Position numbers and translations under genes: made by a program. The notes under the pieces were generated by a model. It worked only from the letters and a program-made list of their open reading frames with translations, did not search any database and had not been told where the DNA came from. From Streptomyces sp. Go-475 (GTDB taxonomy: Bacteria > Actinomycetota > Actinomycetes > Streptomycetales > Streptomycetaceae), in the NCBI RefSeq assembly GCF_003330845.1, contig NZ_CP026121.1:6739501-6803500 (forward strand): 64,000 nt of DNA, given 5' to 3'. Within the stretch, counting starts at the first letter, position 1. Each line of letters opens with the position of its first letter. Below are positions 1 through 8,757 of this stretch, in pieces.

Positions 1-330
1 TTGACATGTTACTGGGTGGTCTACGTCAACTGCCGTACAGAACCAAAGGGTTGCATCGGGGGCAGGACGGGACGATTGGGGGAGACGCGAAGGGGGACTC
101 GCCGGGCGAAGAGGAACAAAACATTCCATGGCTTCGGGCGGGCGCCCCCGGGGTGTTGACCCCGGCACAGTCGGCCCCGCACGGCGGAGCAGGGTGACTA
201 GCCCACCCGGGTCCTTGGGGCCGCCCGGACACCACCGCGGCGGTGTGGCCCGTGGCCGCCGCCCGCCCGATGGGCCATGTTGCTGACCGTCGGGTTGATC
301 GGCCCGAGCGGAAGCGAAGGAGACCTCGCG
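1..330. other. Leader region before the betaine-type operon; no gene
   Basis: No convincing coding sequence is seen here. The region ends in the ribosome site GAAGGAG at about 316-322, just before the GTG of the aldehyde dehydrogenase. It holds one GC-rich near-palindrome, ACACCACCGCGGCGGTGT at 229-246, with 16 of 18 positions symmetric. This could be an operator, but GC-rich palindromes arise easily by chance at this base composition. The window edge may cut off further regulatory sequence or an upstream gene. Confidence 0.4.
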
Positions 331-1797
331 GTGGGTGAGCTGTACATCGACGGCATGTGGACAGCGGCGGCGGCCGGCGGGCGCCGGGACGTGATCAACC
401 CCTACGACGCGTCCGTCGTCACCACCGTCGACGAGGCCGACGCCACCGACGTGGACCGCGCCGTGCGCGCCGCCCGCCGCGCCTTCACCGAGGAGGACTG
501 GGCGAACGCCCCCTCCCGCCGCCGCGCCGACCTGCTGCTGCGCGTCCACGACCTGCTGCTGCGCGACAAGGAGGACATCGCCCGCACCGAGACACACGAC
601 ACCGGCAAGACGCTCACCGAGGCGCGCATCGATGTCGAGGACGTGGCGAACGCCTTCCGCTACTTCGCCGAACTCGCCGGCAAGGACGGCGGCCGGGTCG
701 TGGACGTCGGCCCGCACGTCCTCAGCCGCGTCGTCTACCAGCCGGTCGGCGTGTGCGCGCTCATCGCCCCCTGGAACTACCCGCTGCTGCAGGCCTCCTG
801 GAAGGTCGCCCCGGCGCTCGCCGCCGGCAACACCTTCGTCCTCAAGCCCAGCGAGACCACACCGCTCACCACCATCGCCATGATCCGGCTCATCGAGGAG
901 GCCGGCGCCCCGCCCGGCGTCGCCAACCTCGTGCTGGGCTCGGGGGCGAGCGTCGGCGCGGCCTTGACCGGCCACCCCGACGTCGACCTCGTGTCCTTCA
1001 CCGGAGGCCTCGCCACCGGGCGCCGGATCATGGCCGCCGCCGCCGAGGGGCCGAAGAACATCGCCCTCGAACTGGGCGGCAAGAATCCCAACGTGGTCTT
1101 CGCGGACGCCGACTTCGACGCCGCCGTCGACTACGCCCTCGACGCCGCCTTCCTGCACTCCGGGCAGGTCTGCTCGGCCGGCTCGCGCCTGCTCGTCGAG
1201 GACTCGCTGCACGACCGGTTCGTCGAGGCCCTCGCCGCCCGCGCCCGGGCCATCCGGCTCGGCAACGGCCTGGAGGAGGGCACCGAGAGCGGACCGCTCA
1301 GCTCCGCCGAGCACCGCGAGAAGGTCGAGGGCTACATCGCCGTCGCCCAGGAGGAGGGCGCCCGGCTCGTCACCGGCGGCACCCGCCCCGACGACCCCGC
1401 CCTGAGCCGCGGCTTCTTCCTGCTGCCGACGATCTTCGCCGACTGCGACCGCACCATGCGCATCGTCCAGGAGGAGGTCTTCGGCCCGGTGGTCACCGTC
1501 GAGCGCTTCACCACCGAGGACGAGGCCGTGGAACTGGCCAACGACACCCGCTACGGCCTGGCCGGCGGCGTGTGGACCTCCGACGCGAGCCGCGCCCAGC
1601 GCGTCGCCCAGCGGCTGCGCCACGGCACCGTGTGGATCAACGACTTCCACCCCTACGTGCCGCAGGCCGAGTGGGGCGGCTTCGGCCGCTCCGGCGTCGG
1701 ACGCGAACTCGGCCCCACCGGGCTGCGCGAGTACCAGGAGGCCAAGCACATCTACCAGAACCTCGCCCCCGCCCCGTCCGGCTGGTTCAAGGGCTGA
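331..1797 (+). CDS. Betaine-aldehyde-type aldehyde dehydrogenase
   Basis: NAD(P)-dependent aldehyde dehydrogenase that would oxidise an aldehyde, plausibly betaine aldehyde, to the acid in the cytosol. The 488-aa protein has the ALDH features in order: the PWNYPLLQ segment, the ELGGKNP motif with general-base Glu at about residue 247, and the GQVCSAGSR motif with catalytic Cys at about 281. I chose GTG 331 rather than the upstream ATG 277 because GGAG sits correctly before it and family homology starts there. It is the first gene of a three-gene operon with a GMC oxidoreductase and an APC permease. That context favours choline or a similar amino alcohol, but the substrate is inferred. Confidence 0.88.
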   Translation: MGELYIDGMWTAAAAGGRRDVINPYDASVVTTVDEADATDVDRAVRAARRAFTEEDWANAPSRRRADLLLRVHDLLLRDKEDIARTETHDTGKTLTEARIDVEDVANAFRYFAELAGKDGGRVVDVGPHVLSRVVYQPVGVCALIAPWNYPLLQASWKVAPALAAGNTFVLKPSETTPLTTIAMIRLIEEAGAPPGVANLVLGSGASVGAALTGHPDVDLVSFTGGLATGRRIMAAAAEGPKNIALELGGKNPNVVFADADFDAAVDYALDAAFLHSGQVCSAGSRLLVEDSLHDRFVEALAARARAIRLGNGLEEGTESGPLSSAEHREKVEGYIAVAQEEGARLVTGGTRPDDPALSRGFFLLPTIFADCDRTMRIVQEEVFGPVVTVERFTTEDEAVELANDTRYGLAGGVWTSDASRAQRVAQRLRHGTVWINDFHPYVPQAEWGGFGRSGVGRELGPTGLREYQEAKHIYQNLAPAPSGWFKG

Positions 1798-1831
1798 CGC
1801 GCCGCACCGCACCACCCAGGAAAGGCACCGC

Positions 1832-3403
1832 ATGGCCACCACTCCCGCGCACGGCATCGAGTCCGCCCACGACTACGTCATCGTCGGCGGCGGCACCGCC
1901 GGCTGCGTGCTCGCCGCCCGGCTCAGCGAAGACCCCGACTGCCGCGTCTGCGTCATCGAGGGCGGCCCCAGCGATGTCGGCGACGAGCGCATCCTGCGCC
2001 TGCGCAACTGGATCAACCTGCTCGGCTCGGAGTTCGACTACGGCTACACCACCGTCGAACAGCCGCGCGGCAACTCCCACATCCTGCACTCCCGTGCCCG
2101 CGTGCTCGGCGGCTGCTCCTCCCACAACACCCTCATCAGCTTCCTGCCGCTGCCGCAGGACCTCGACGACTGGGTGAGCCGCGGCTGCTCCGGCTGGGAC
2201 CCGGCGACGATCCTGCCCTACCGCGACCGGCTGCTCACCGAGATCGTCCCGGTGGCCGAAGCCGACCGCAATCCCATCGCCAAGGACTTCGTCACCGCCG
2301 CCTCCCGCGCCCTCGGCGTCCCCGTCGTCGACGACTTCAACGCCGAGCCCTTCGCCGACGGCACCGGCTTCTTCTCACTGGCCTACCAACCGGAGGGAAA
2401 CCTGCGCTCCTCCGCGTCCGTCGCCTACCTCCACCCCGTCCTGGACCGCCCCAACCTCACCCTCCTGCTGGAGACCTGGGCGCACCGGCTGATCCCCGAC
2501 GAATCGGGGCGGCTGACCCGCGTCGCCGTCCGGGGCGCCGACGGCGAACCCGCCACCGTGCGCGCCGAACGCGAACTCCTGCTGTGCGCCGGGGCCATCG
2601 ACACCCCCCGCCTGCTGATGCTCTCCGGCATCGGCCCGGCCGACGACCTGCGCGCCCTGGGCATCGACGTCCGGGCGGACCTGCCCGGCGTGGGGGAGAA
2701 CCTGCTGGACCACCCCGAGTCCGTGATCGTCTGGGAGACCGAGGGCCCGCTGCCGCCCAACTCCGCGATGGACTCCGACGCCGGCCTGTTCCTGCGCCGC
2801 GACAAGAACCAGCCGCGCCCCGACCTGATGTTCCACTTCTACCAGGTGCCGTTCACCGTCAACACCGAACGCCTGGGCTACCCCGTACCGACCTACGGGG
2901 TGTGCATGACGCCGAACGTGCCGCGCGCCCGCTCCACCGGCCGCATGTGGCTGCGCAGCAAGAACCCCGCGGAGCACCCCGCCCTGGATTTCCGCTACTT
3001 CACCGACCCCGAGGGCCACGACGAGCGCACCATCGTCGACGGGCTGCGGGTCGCCCGCGAGGTCGCCGCGACCGACCCGCTGCGCGACTGGCTCGTCCGC
3101 GAGGTCGCGCCCGGCCCGGACGTCGTCTCCGACGCCGACCTGTCCGAGTACGGGCGCCGCGCGGCGCACACCGTCTACCACCCGGCCGGCACCTGCAGGA
3201 TGGGCTCCCCGGACGACCGGCTGGCCGTGTGCGACCCCGACCTGAGACTGCTCGGCGTCGAAGGCGTGCGGATCGTCGACGCGTCGGTGTTCCCGACAAT
3301 GCCCACGATCAACCCCATGGTGACCGTGCTGCTCGCCGCCGAACGCGCCGCCGACCTCATCACCGGCCGTCCCGGGCCCGCGGAACGGAGGGCCGTGCGG
3401 TGA
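1832..3403 (+). CDS. GMC-family FAD alcohol oxidoreductase (choline oxidase/dehydrogenase type)
   Basis: FAD enzyme of the glucose-methanol-choline family, 523 aa, cytosolic. The N-terminal Rossmann dinucleotide site GGGTAG lies at residues 19-24, with the ribose-binding Glu in VIEGG about 20 residues later. The C-terminal active-site pair is present: His450 in YHPAGTC and Asn494 in TINPM. They lie 44 residues apart, as I recall for the His/Asn pair of choline oxidase. It follows the aldehyde dehydrogenase by 34 bp with GGAAAGG as ribosome site. Together the two would convert an alcohol to an acid, classically choline to glycine betaine, an osmoprotectant. Other amino or sugar alcohols remain possible. 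Confidence 0.85.
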   Translation: MATTPAHGIESAHDYVIVGGGTAGCVLAARLSEDPDCRVCVIEGGPSDVGDERILRLRNWINLLGSEFDYGYTTVEQPRGNSHILHSRARVLGGCSSHNTLISFLPLPQDLDDWVSRGCSGWDPATILPYRDRLLTEIVPVAEADRNPIAKDFVTAASRALGVPVVDDFNAEPFADGTGFFSLAYQPEGNLRSSASVAYLHPVLDRPNLTLLLETWAHRLIPDESGRLTRVAVRGADGEPATVRAERELLLCAGAIDTPRLLMLSGIGPADDLRALGIDVRADLPGVGENLLDHPESVIVWETEGPLPPNSAMDSDAGLFLRRDKNQPRPDLMFHFYQVPFTVNTERLGYPVPTYGVCMTPNVPRARSTGRMWLRSKNPAEHPALDFRYFTDPEGHDERTIVDGLRVAREVAATDPLRDWLVREVAPGPDVVSDADLSEYGRRAAHTVYHPAGTCRMGSPDDRLAVCDPDLRLLGVEGVRIVDASVFPTMPTINPMVTVLLAAERAADLITGRPGPAERRAVR

Positions 3404-4902
3404 CCGGACCGCAGCCTCCCGCCCCGGCCACCGGCACCCCGCAGGGGGAGCCCGGCTCGGAGTTCCGCAAGGACATGGGCCCGTGGGCCAACTTCGCCCT
3501 CGGCTTCACCTACCTCTCCCCGGTGGTGAGCACCTACACCCTCTTCGGCACCGCGCTCCTCGACGGCGGGCCGCCGATGATCTGGGCGTTCGTGCTCGCC
3601 GGCTGCGGCCAGTTCCTCGTCGCGCTCGTCTTCGGCGAGATCGTCGCCCAGTACCCCATCGCGGGCGGCGTCTACCCGTGGGCGCGCCGGCTGTGGGGCA
3701 AGCGCTGGGCGTGGATGACCGGCTGGGTGTACATGTGGGCGCTGCTGGTGACCATCACCTCGGTCGCCTACGGCGCCGGCCCCTACATCGCCATCCTCTT
3801 CGGCTTCGACCCCACCGTGCACACCACCGTGCTGTGCACCGCGGTGCTCATCGTCGTCGCCGTCCTCATCAACTACGCGGGCACCAAGGCACTGTCGGCG
3901 GCGGCGGTGATCGGGTTCGCCGGTGAGCTCGTCGGCGCCCTCGTCGTCGGCATCTACCTGCTGGTCACGCACCGTCACCACGGCCTCGGCGTCGTCTTCG
4001 ACTCCTACGGCGCGGAGGGGGACGGCTCCTACCTGCCGGCGTTCCTGGCCGCCGCCATCATCGGTTTCTACCAGTACTACGGCTTCGAGGCGTGCGGCGA
4101 CACCGCGGAGGAGGTCGCCCACCCGGGCCGCGTCATCCCGAAGGCGATGCGCCGCACCATCTACATCGGCGGCGCGGCGGCCACGTTCACCTGCATGTCG
4201 CTGCTGCTGTCCGTGACGGACTTCAACGCGGTCATCTCCGGCGAGCAGGCCGACCCGGTGGTCGACGTGCTGTACGACGCCATGGGGGAGACCGGGGCGC
4301 GGCTGGTGATGGCCGTGGTGCTGATCTCCTTCCTGTCCTGCACGATCAGCCTCCAGGCCGCGGCCGGGCGGCTCATCTACTCCTACGCCCGCGACGAGAT
4401 GGTCGCCGGGCACCGGCTGCTGCGGCGGTTCTCCCACGCGCGTGCCGTGCCCGGCTATGCGCTGCTGGTGTCGGCGGCCGTCCCCCTGCTCATCGCCTTC
4501 GGCTCGCTGCTCTCCGAGGACGCCCTCACCAACATCGTCTCCTTCGCGATCCTCGGCATCTACGGCTCGTTCCAGATGGTGGTCCTGGCCGCCCTGCGCG
4601 CCCGGCTCAAGGGGTGGCGCCCGGCCGGGGAGTTCACCCTGGGCCGCTGGGGCCTCGCGGTGAACGCCGGTGCGCTGGCCTACGGCGCCTTCGCCATCGT
4701 CAACATCTGCTGGGCGCGCAGCCCGGAGAAGCCCTGGTACGAGAACTGGATCGTGCTGCTGTGCGGCGGGGTGGTGCTGGGCAGCGGTCTGCTCTACATG
4801 TTCACCACACACCACTACGGCCGCGGCGACGCACCGGCGGGCGACGCGGTACCACAGCACCGAGAGCCGCCCCGGGCGGACTTCCGCCCGGGGCACGGCT
4901 GA
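3400..4902 (+). CDS. APC-family amino acid/amine permease
   Basis: Twelve-helix integral membrane transporter of the amino acid-polyamine-organocation superfamily, 500 aa. The GTG start overlaps the stop of the oxidoreductase (GTGA), so the two are translationally coupled. The first transmembrane segment follows ANFALGFTYLSPV, and a conserved segment EVAHPGRVIPKAM marks the later half. Its place behind two alcohol-to-acid enzymes suggests that it imports their substrate, for example choline, ethanolamine or an amino alcohol. Choline carriers are more often BCCT or ABC type, so this is inference. A long overlapping upstream reading frame is only an out-of-frame extension into the previous gene. 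Confidence 0.85.
   Translation: MTGPQPPAPATGTPQGEPGSEFRKDMGPWANFALGFTYLSPVVSTYTLFGTALLDGGPPMIWAFVLAGCGQFLVALVFGEIVAQYPIAGGVYPWARRLWGKRWAWMTGWVYMWALLVTITSVAYGAGPYIAILFGFDPTVHTTVLCTAVLIVVAVLINYAGTKALSAAAVIGFAGELVGALVVGIYLLVTHRHHGLGVVFDSYGAEGDGSYLPAFLAAAIIGFYQYYGFEACGDTAEEVAHPGRVIPKAMRRTIYIGGAAATFTCMSLLLSVTDFNAVISGEQADPVVDVLYDAMGETGARLVMAVVLISFLSCTISLQAAAGRLIYSYARDEMVAGHRLLRRFSHARAVPGYALLVSAAVPLLIAFGSLLSEDALTNIVSFAILGIYGSFQMVVLAALRARLKGWRPAGEFTLGRWGLAVNAGALAYGAFAIVNICWARSPEKPWYENWIVLLCGGVVLGSGLLYMFTTHHYGRGDAPAGDAVPQHREPPRADFRPGHG
4869..4894 (+). terminator. Perfect hairpin at the permease stop codon
   Basis: GCCCCGGGCGGA pairs perfectly with TCCGCCCGGGGC around a two-base centre. The 12-bp stem lies in the last permease codons, with the TGA 6 bp beyond it. 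No T-run follows, as is usual in Streptomyces. It probably ends the operon and insulates it from the convergent gene whose stop is at 4999. Confidence 0.65.
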
Positions 4903-4998
4903 GCCGGAACGGGCAGACCGGGCACCACAGGGCGGCACGCGGCGCAGGCGAGGGCGTGCGCGGCCGGCGAGCGCGGTACGGCCGGCCTGCGGTGATGC

Positions 4999-6390
4999 TC
5001 AACGTCGGAGCAGTGCCCTGCGTGTGGCGTGGGCCAGGCGGTGGGTGGGGCGTCGGGAGCGTGGGGTGGGGCCCGAGCGCTCCTGCCACCACTGGCGCAG
5101 GGCCCGCCGTGCCCGGGTGTCCCGAGGCCGTCCGGCGTGCAGCAGGTGCTCGGCGAAGGTGAGGGCGTCGCGGCGGTAGCCGTCCGTCATCGGGTGGGTC
5201 TGGGCGTAGCCGAGGAACGCCGGGCGGTAGTCCGCCCCGAGGATCTCCGGCAGCTCGGGCGCGACCTTCGCCACGACGTCGGCCCGCTTCGCGGCGAGCG
5301 CCCGCGCCTGGACGCCGACCCGCACCCGGTCGAACCCCTCGGGCACGGGCGTCCCGGCGACCAGCGCCGACAGCAGCGCGGCCTGCGCGAGCCCGAGCCG
5401 CTGCCGGGCGGCACCGGCGTCCTCCGGGTGGGGCAGGCCGGAGGCGCCCCGTGTCGCCCCGGCCGCCCCGGTCTCGTCGCCCTCCCGCGATGCCCCGGGC
5501 AGGTCCGTCTCCCCTCGGACGGCCGCCCGGCCCGCCGAACGCAGCTCCGTCTTCACGCGCTCGACGGCTCCCGCCTCCAGGGCCCGCCGGATCGCGGCCA
5601 GCTCGCCCTCCAGCTCGGCCGGTTCGGGGAAGTTCTCGTCGCGTTCCAGGAGGACACCCGGCGGGGACACGCGGGAGGCGAGGTCGGTCAGGATGTCGAG
5701 GACCGGCTCGGGGACGGGGTGGGCGTGGCTGTCGTGCCAGACGCCGTCGCGCTCGAATCCGCCCGCGACATGGACGTACGCGATGGCCTCCAGCGGCAGC
5801 TCGGCGAGGGCCTTGGCCGGGTCCTCGCCGCGGTTGACGTGGTTGGTGTGCAGGTTGGCCACGTCGACGAGGAGGCGGACGCCCGTGCGGTCGGCCAGCT
5901 CGTACAGGAACTGGCCCTCCGTCATCTCCTCGCCCGGCCAGGAGATCAGCGCGGCGATGTTCTCCACGGCCAGCGGCACGGGCAGCGCCTCCTGCGCGAT
6001 CCGCACGTTCTCGCACAGCACGTCGAGGGCGTCCCGGGTCCGGGGGACGGGCAGCAGGTGGCCCGCCTCCAGGCGCGGGGACGCGGTCAGGGCGCCGCCC
6101 GCCCGTACGAACGCGATGTGCTCGGTGACCAGCGGCGAACCCAGCGCCTCCACCCGCTCGGCGAGCGCGGCCAGGCGGCCCTCGTCGGGCCGGTCCGCGC
6201 CGCCGAGCCCGAGCGAGACGCCGTGCGGCACGACGGTGATGCCGCGTTCGCGCAGCCGCCGCAGCGACTCGGGCAGATGCCCGGGGCAGACGTTCTCGGC
6301 CACCGCCTCGACCCAGTCGATGCCCGGCATGCGCTCCACGGCGTCCGCGATCTCCGGTCGCCACCCGATGCCCGTCCCCAGTCGCTCCAT
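4999..6390 (-). CDS. DUF692-family multinuclear non-heme iron oxidase (MNIO) with extra C-terminal domain
   Basis: TIM-barrel enzyme of the DUF692/MNIO family, whose characterised members modify Cys residues of peptides with two or three iron ions. The first ~280 of 463 residues hold likely metal-ligand motifs: [53 protein letters not shown] and LLERDENF. A charged linker of about 40 residues leads to a ~140-residue helical C-terminal domain, which I believe is the one named after S. coelicolor SCO6045. The ATG at 6390 has GAGGAGGG upstream; the longer frame to 6504 lacks support. Such enzymes often sit beside a Cys-rich precursor or a TIGR04222 membrane protein, and none is adjacent here. 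Function in this organism is unknown. Confidence 0.8.
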   Translation of the reverse strand: MERLGTGIGWRPEIADAVERMPGIDWVEAVAENVCPGHLPESLRRLRERGITVVPHGVSLGLGGADRPDEGRLAALAERVEALGSPLVTEHIAFVRAGGALTASPRLEAGHLLPVPRTRDALDVLCENVRIAQEALPVPLAVENIAALISWPGEEMTEGQFLYELADRTGVRLLVDVANLHTNHVNRGEDPAKALAELPLEAIAYVHVAGGFERDGVWHDSHAHPVPEPVLDILTDLASRVSPPGVLLERDENFPEPAELEGELAAIRRALEAGAVERVKTELRSAGRAAVRGETDLPGASREGDETGAAGATRGASGLPHPEDAGAARQRLGLAQAALLSALVAGTPVPEGFDRVRVGVQARALAAKRADVVAKVAPELPEILGADYRPAFLGYAQTHPMTDGYRRDALTFAEHLLHAGRPRDTRARRALRQWWQERSGPTPRSRRPTHRLAHATRRALLRR

Positions 6391-6556
6391 CGTCCCCTCC
6401 TCCGCACGGCGCGATCCTCGAACGTGAGGGGGGTATGGCCCAGCCGCCCGCCCGCGAACCCCGCGGGGGGTTCCTTCAGAGCAACATTTGAGGTTCGGCC
6501 CCACCGACGGAGGCGCCGGGCTCGCGCCGTCCCCCGATGCGTCGTAGACCGGACCT

Positions 6557-7132
6557 ATGCGCGAAGGCAGCGAGCAGGCGCACCGCCCCGCGCGGAAGCA
6601 GCGACCGGAGCCGGGGGCTCCGGCCGCGGTCCGTCGGCTGTGGGCCGGTGCCGGGGCGCTGGTCGTGGCCGTCGGCGCGGCCTACTTCCTGCTCCCCCTG
6701 GAGGGGCTCGGCGCCGACCGCCCCTGGCTGGGCTGGCCGCTGTTCCTGTTGTGCCTGGGAGTGGTCGCCGCGCTGCTGCTGCGCCAGGTGCGCGACGTGG
6801 TGCTGGAGAAACCGCACACCCGCTCGGGCCTCATGATCTCGCTGCTGATGTGCCTGGCCGTGCTGGTCTTCTCGTCCGGCTACTACGCGCTCGCCCAGCA
6901 GCCGGGCCAGTTCACCGGCCTGCGCACCCGCGTCGACGCGCTGTACTTCACCGTCGTCACACTGGCGACCGTCGGCTACGGCGACATCACCCCGCGCGGG
7001 CAGGAGGCCCGCCTGGTGACCGTCGTGCAGATCCTGTACACGCTCGTGTTCCTCACGGCGGCGGCCACGGCGCTGACGCGCCGGCTGCACACGGTCGTCG
7101 CCGCGCGCGACCGGCGCCCGCCGCCGTCCTGA
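6557..7132 (+). CDS. Two-pore-domain-like potassium channel protein
   Basis: Small membrane channel of the Ion_trans_2 family, 191 aa. Hydrophobic segments lie near residues 29-48, 57-75, 92-112 and 153-172. A pore loop before the last one carries the selectivity filter TVGYGD at about 138-143. This filter is diagnostic for K+ conduction. There is no C-terminal RCK or nucleotide-binding domain, so gating cannot be read from the sequence. It is transcribed divergently from the MNIO gene across about 165 bp and appears monocistronic. Confidence 0.88.
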   Translation: MREGSEQAHRPARKQRPEPGAPAAVRRLWAGAGALVVAVGAAYFLLPLEGLGADRPWLGWPLFLLCLGVVAALLLRQVRDVVLEKPHTRSGLMISLLMCLAVLVFSSGYYALAQQPGQFTGLRTRVDALYFTVVTLATVGYGDITPRGQEARLVTVVQILYTLVFLTAAATALTRRLHTVVAARDRRPPPS

Positions 7133-7149
7133 CGGATCCCGGGCGGCGC

Positions 7150-7611
7150 CTACATCGCGCGCGTGGAGCGGTAGTTGAACACCGACCACAGGACGAACAG
7201 GCCGGTCACGATCATGATGATCGACCAGAACGGCTGGTACGGCAGCCACATGAAGTTCGCGATCAGCGCCAGTCCGACCACGACCGCGCCCACCATCCGG
7301 GCCCAGGTCGCCCCGGTGAACAGGCCGAACCCGGCCACCACCACGAGCACGCCGACGATGAGGTGGATCCAGCCCCACGCGGTCAGGTCGAACTCGAAGA
7401 CGTAGTCGCCGAAGCTCGTGTACACCTCGTCGTCGGCGATCGCCGTGATGCCCTGGAGCACCGCGAAGAGGCCGTAGACGACCATCAGGGTGCCGCCGAG
7501 AGCGAGACCCCCGGCCGCCCACGTGTCGCCGGGACCGCCCGGGCCGCGGTCGCCGGGCGACCGGTCGTCGGGGGCGGGCGGAGCGGGGGGAGGGGGCGCG
7601 GCGCTGGTCAT
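7150..7611 (-). CDS. DUF7144-type four-helix membrane protein
   Basis: Predicted integral membrane protein of 153 aa with no assigned function. A Pro/Asp-rich cytoplasmic N-terminus of about 30 residues precedes four hydrophobic helices (GGLALGGTLMVVYGLFAVLQG, then WGWIHLIVGVLVVVAGFG and two more). The layout and the WGWIHL segment match the actinobacterial family I know as DUF7144. The ATG at 7611 follows a strong AGGAGG; the frame extends upstream but without a ribosome site. It converges with the K+ channel gene, with 17 bp between the stops. Confidence 0.75.
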   Translation of the reverse strand: MTSAAPPPPAPPAPDDRSPGDRGPGGPGDTWAAGGLALGGTLMVVYGLFAVLQGITAIADDEVYTSFGDYVFEFDLTAWGWIHLIVGVLVVVAGFGLFTGATWARMVGAVVVGLALIANFMWLPYQPFWSIIMIVTGLFVLWSVFNYRSTRAM

Positions 7612-7681
7612 GGCTGCCTCCTGGGTCGAGGTTGTCCGGTAACCCCACTGGAGCACCCGTCCACGCCCGGCGCGCCCGCGG

Positions 7682-8443
7682 CTACTCCGAACGGGTGACC
7701 GCCGGGCCGCCGCTCCGGTACGGCTCCCGGCGCAGCGCCGGGTGGTCCGCGACGACCGTGCACGAGCCGGGCGCGATCTCCGTGAAACCCGCGTCGCGGA
7801 CCAGCGGCAGCCCGGAGCCGGTCAGAGCGGACCAGCGGGCCGGGTCGGCCGTCCGTACGGCGAGCGGGAAGCCCGCCTCCTGCCAGGCGGTCCGGTCCGC
7901 GTCGGACAGCTCCCACCAGGCCAGTTGGGCGGCGTGCCCCGCCTGGGCCATCGCCTTGCCGGCCGACATGCCGAGGTCGGGGTTCAGCCACAGCACGGGG
8001 GCGGCCGGGTCGGCGTCCACCGGCGGTTCCGGGTCGTCCAGGTCGGTGCCGGAGACCTGGAGCCGGGCGAGGTCCTTGGGCCAGCCGTCGAGCGGGACGG
8101 GCGGGTAGACCCGCACCTCGGCGGACTTGCCGGTGAGCGTGATGCCGGGCAGGGCCTCGGCCCGCCGCCACTCGGCGCCGCGGGCCCGCCGCACCACCTT
8201 GCGGATCCGGGCGTCCTGCCAGTCCCGCATCGCCCCCGCCCACGCGCCCTCGCCGGCCGACCGCTCGTCGCCCAGGATCGTCAGCACGGCCCGGGCGGCC
8301 GTCTCCAGCGCGTCCGTGCGCGCCGGCGGGTCACCCCGCTCGATCCGCACGACCAGCGGCAGCACGAACTGCGGCGCCGTGTCGCGCGCCGAGGGCTCGG
8401 ACCGGAAGGGGCTGTCACTCACGGGTGTGGGGTCTGCGCTCAC
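7682..8443 (-). CDS. Peptidyl-tRNA hydrolase, PTH2-type
   Basis: The C-terminal ~130 residues are a PTH2-fold domain: a WLNPDLGMS strand, then GKAMAQAGHAA, the characteristic Lys/Gln/His-containing helix, and a final TEIAPGSCTVVADHP segment. Family members release peptides from peptidyl-tRNA or bind RNA. The N-terminal ~110 residues are an additional actinobacterial region. The best start is the GTG at 8443, preceded by GGGAG, giving 253 aa; a longer frame to 8845 runs through the neighbouring small gene and is rejected. It lies 53 bp downstream of that gene and may be co-transcribed with it. Confidence 0.7.
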   Translation of the reverse strand: MSADPTPVSDSPFRSEPSARDTAPQFVLPLVVRIERGDPPARTDALETAARAVLTILGDERSAGEGAWAGAMRDWQDARIRKVVRRARGAEWRRAEALPGITLTGKSAEVRVYPPVPLDGWPKDLARLQVSGTDLDDPEPPVDADPAAPVLWLNPDLGMSAGKAMAQAGHAAQLAWWELSDADRTAWQEAGFPLAVRTADPARWSALTGSGLPLVRDAGFTEIAPGSCTVVADHPALRREPYRSGGPAVTRSE

Positions 8444-8496
8444 GGCTCCCAGTGTGCCAGCCGGAAGATCGCCCGGACCGGGCCCGTCCCCGCCGG

Positions 8497-8676
8497 TCAG
8501 CCCGAGCAGGACGTGCGTTCCGCCTCCCGCCACTCGCAGACCGGGCAGAGCGTGATGCCCCGGTACGACTCCGGGTACTCCGTCGGCTCCCGGCACAGCA
8601 CGCACTCCGCGTACGGAGGTCCGTCCGCCCGGGGCGGCCTCGCCGCGTCGATCAGGCAGTAGTCGTCCTCGCTCAT
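8497..8676 (-). CDS. Small zinc-ribbon-like protein (59 aa)
   Basis: A short reading frame starting MSEDDYCLID and ending TSCSG. It contains two CxxC pairs, CVLC at about residues 25-28 and CPVC at about 44-47, spaced like a small zinc ribbon or rubredoxin-like knuckle, plus two outer Cys. The ATG at 8676 lacks a clear Shine-Dalgarno sequence, which weakens the call. The acidic, Cys-paired composition argues for a real gene. Function is unknown; possible roles are a small regulatory or metal-binding protein. It is probably transcribed with the PTH2 gene downstream. Confidence 0.6.
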   Translation of the reverse strand: MSEDDYCLIDAARPPRADGPPYAECVLCREPTEYPESYRGITLCPVCEWREAERTSCSG

Positions 8677-8757
8677 ATGTCCAGCGTAGGACGGTCAGGG
8701 CCGATCGCCCACGGCCGAGCAACGGGCGTCGTGGGGGGAGGGGGGGGCACCCGGCCG

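Noticed and set aside
2584..3399. N-terminal extension of the APC permease
   Set aside because: Arg/Pro-rich, overlaps the GMC gene out of frame; the coupled GTG at 3400 is the natural start.
7100..7150. Terminator between K+ channel and DUF7144 genes
   Set aside because: Only short, interrupted complementarity is present; not strong enough to call.
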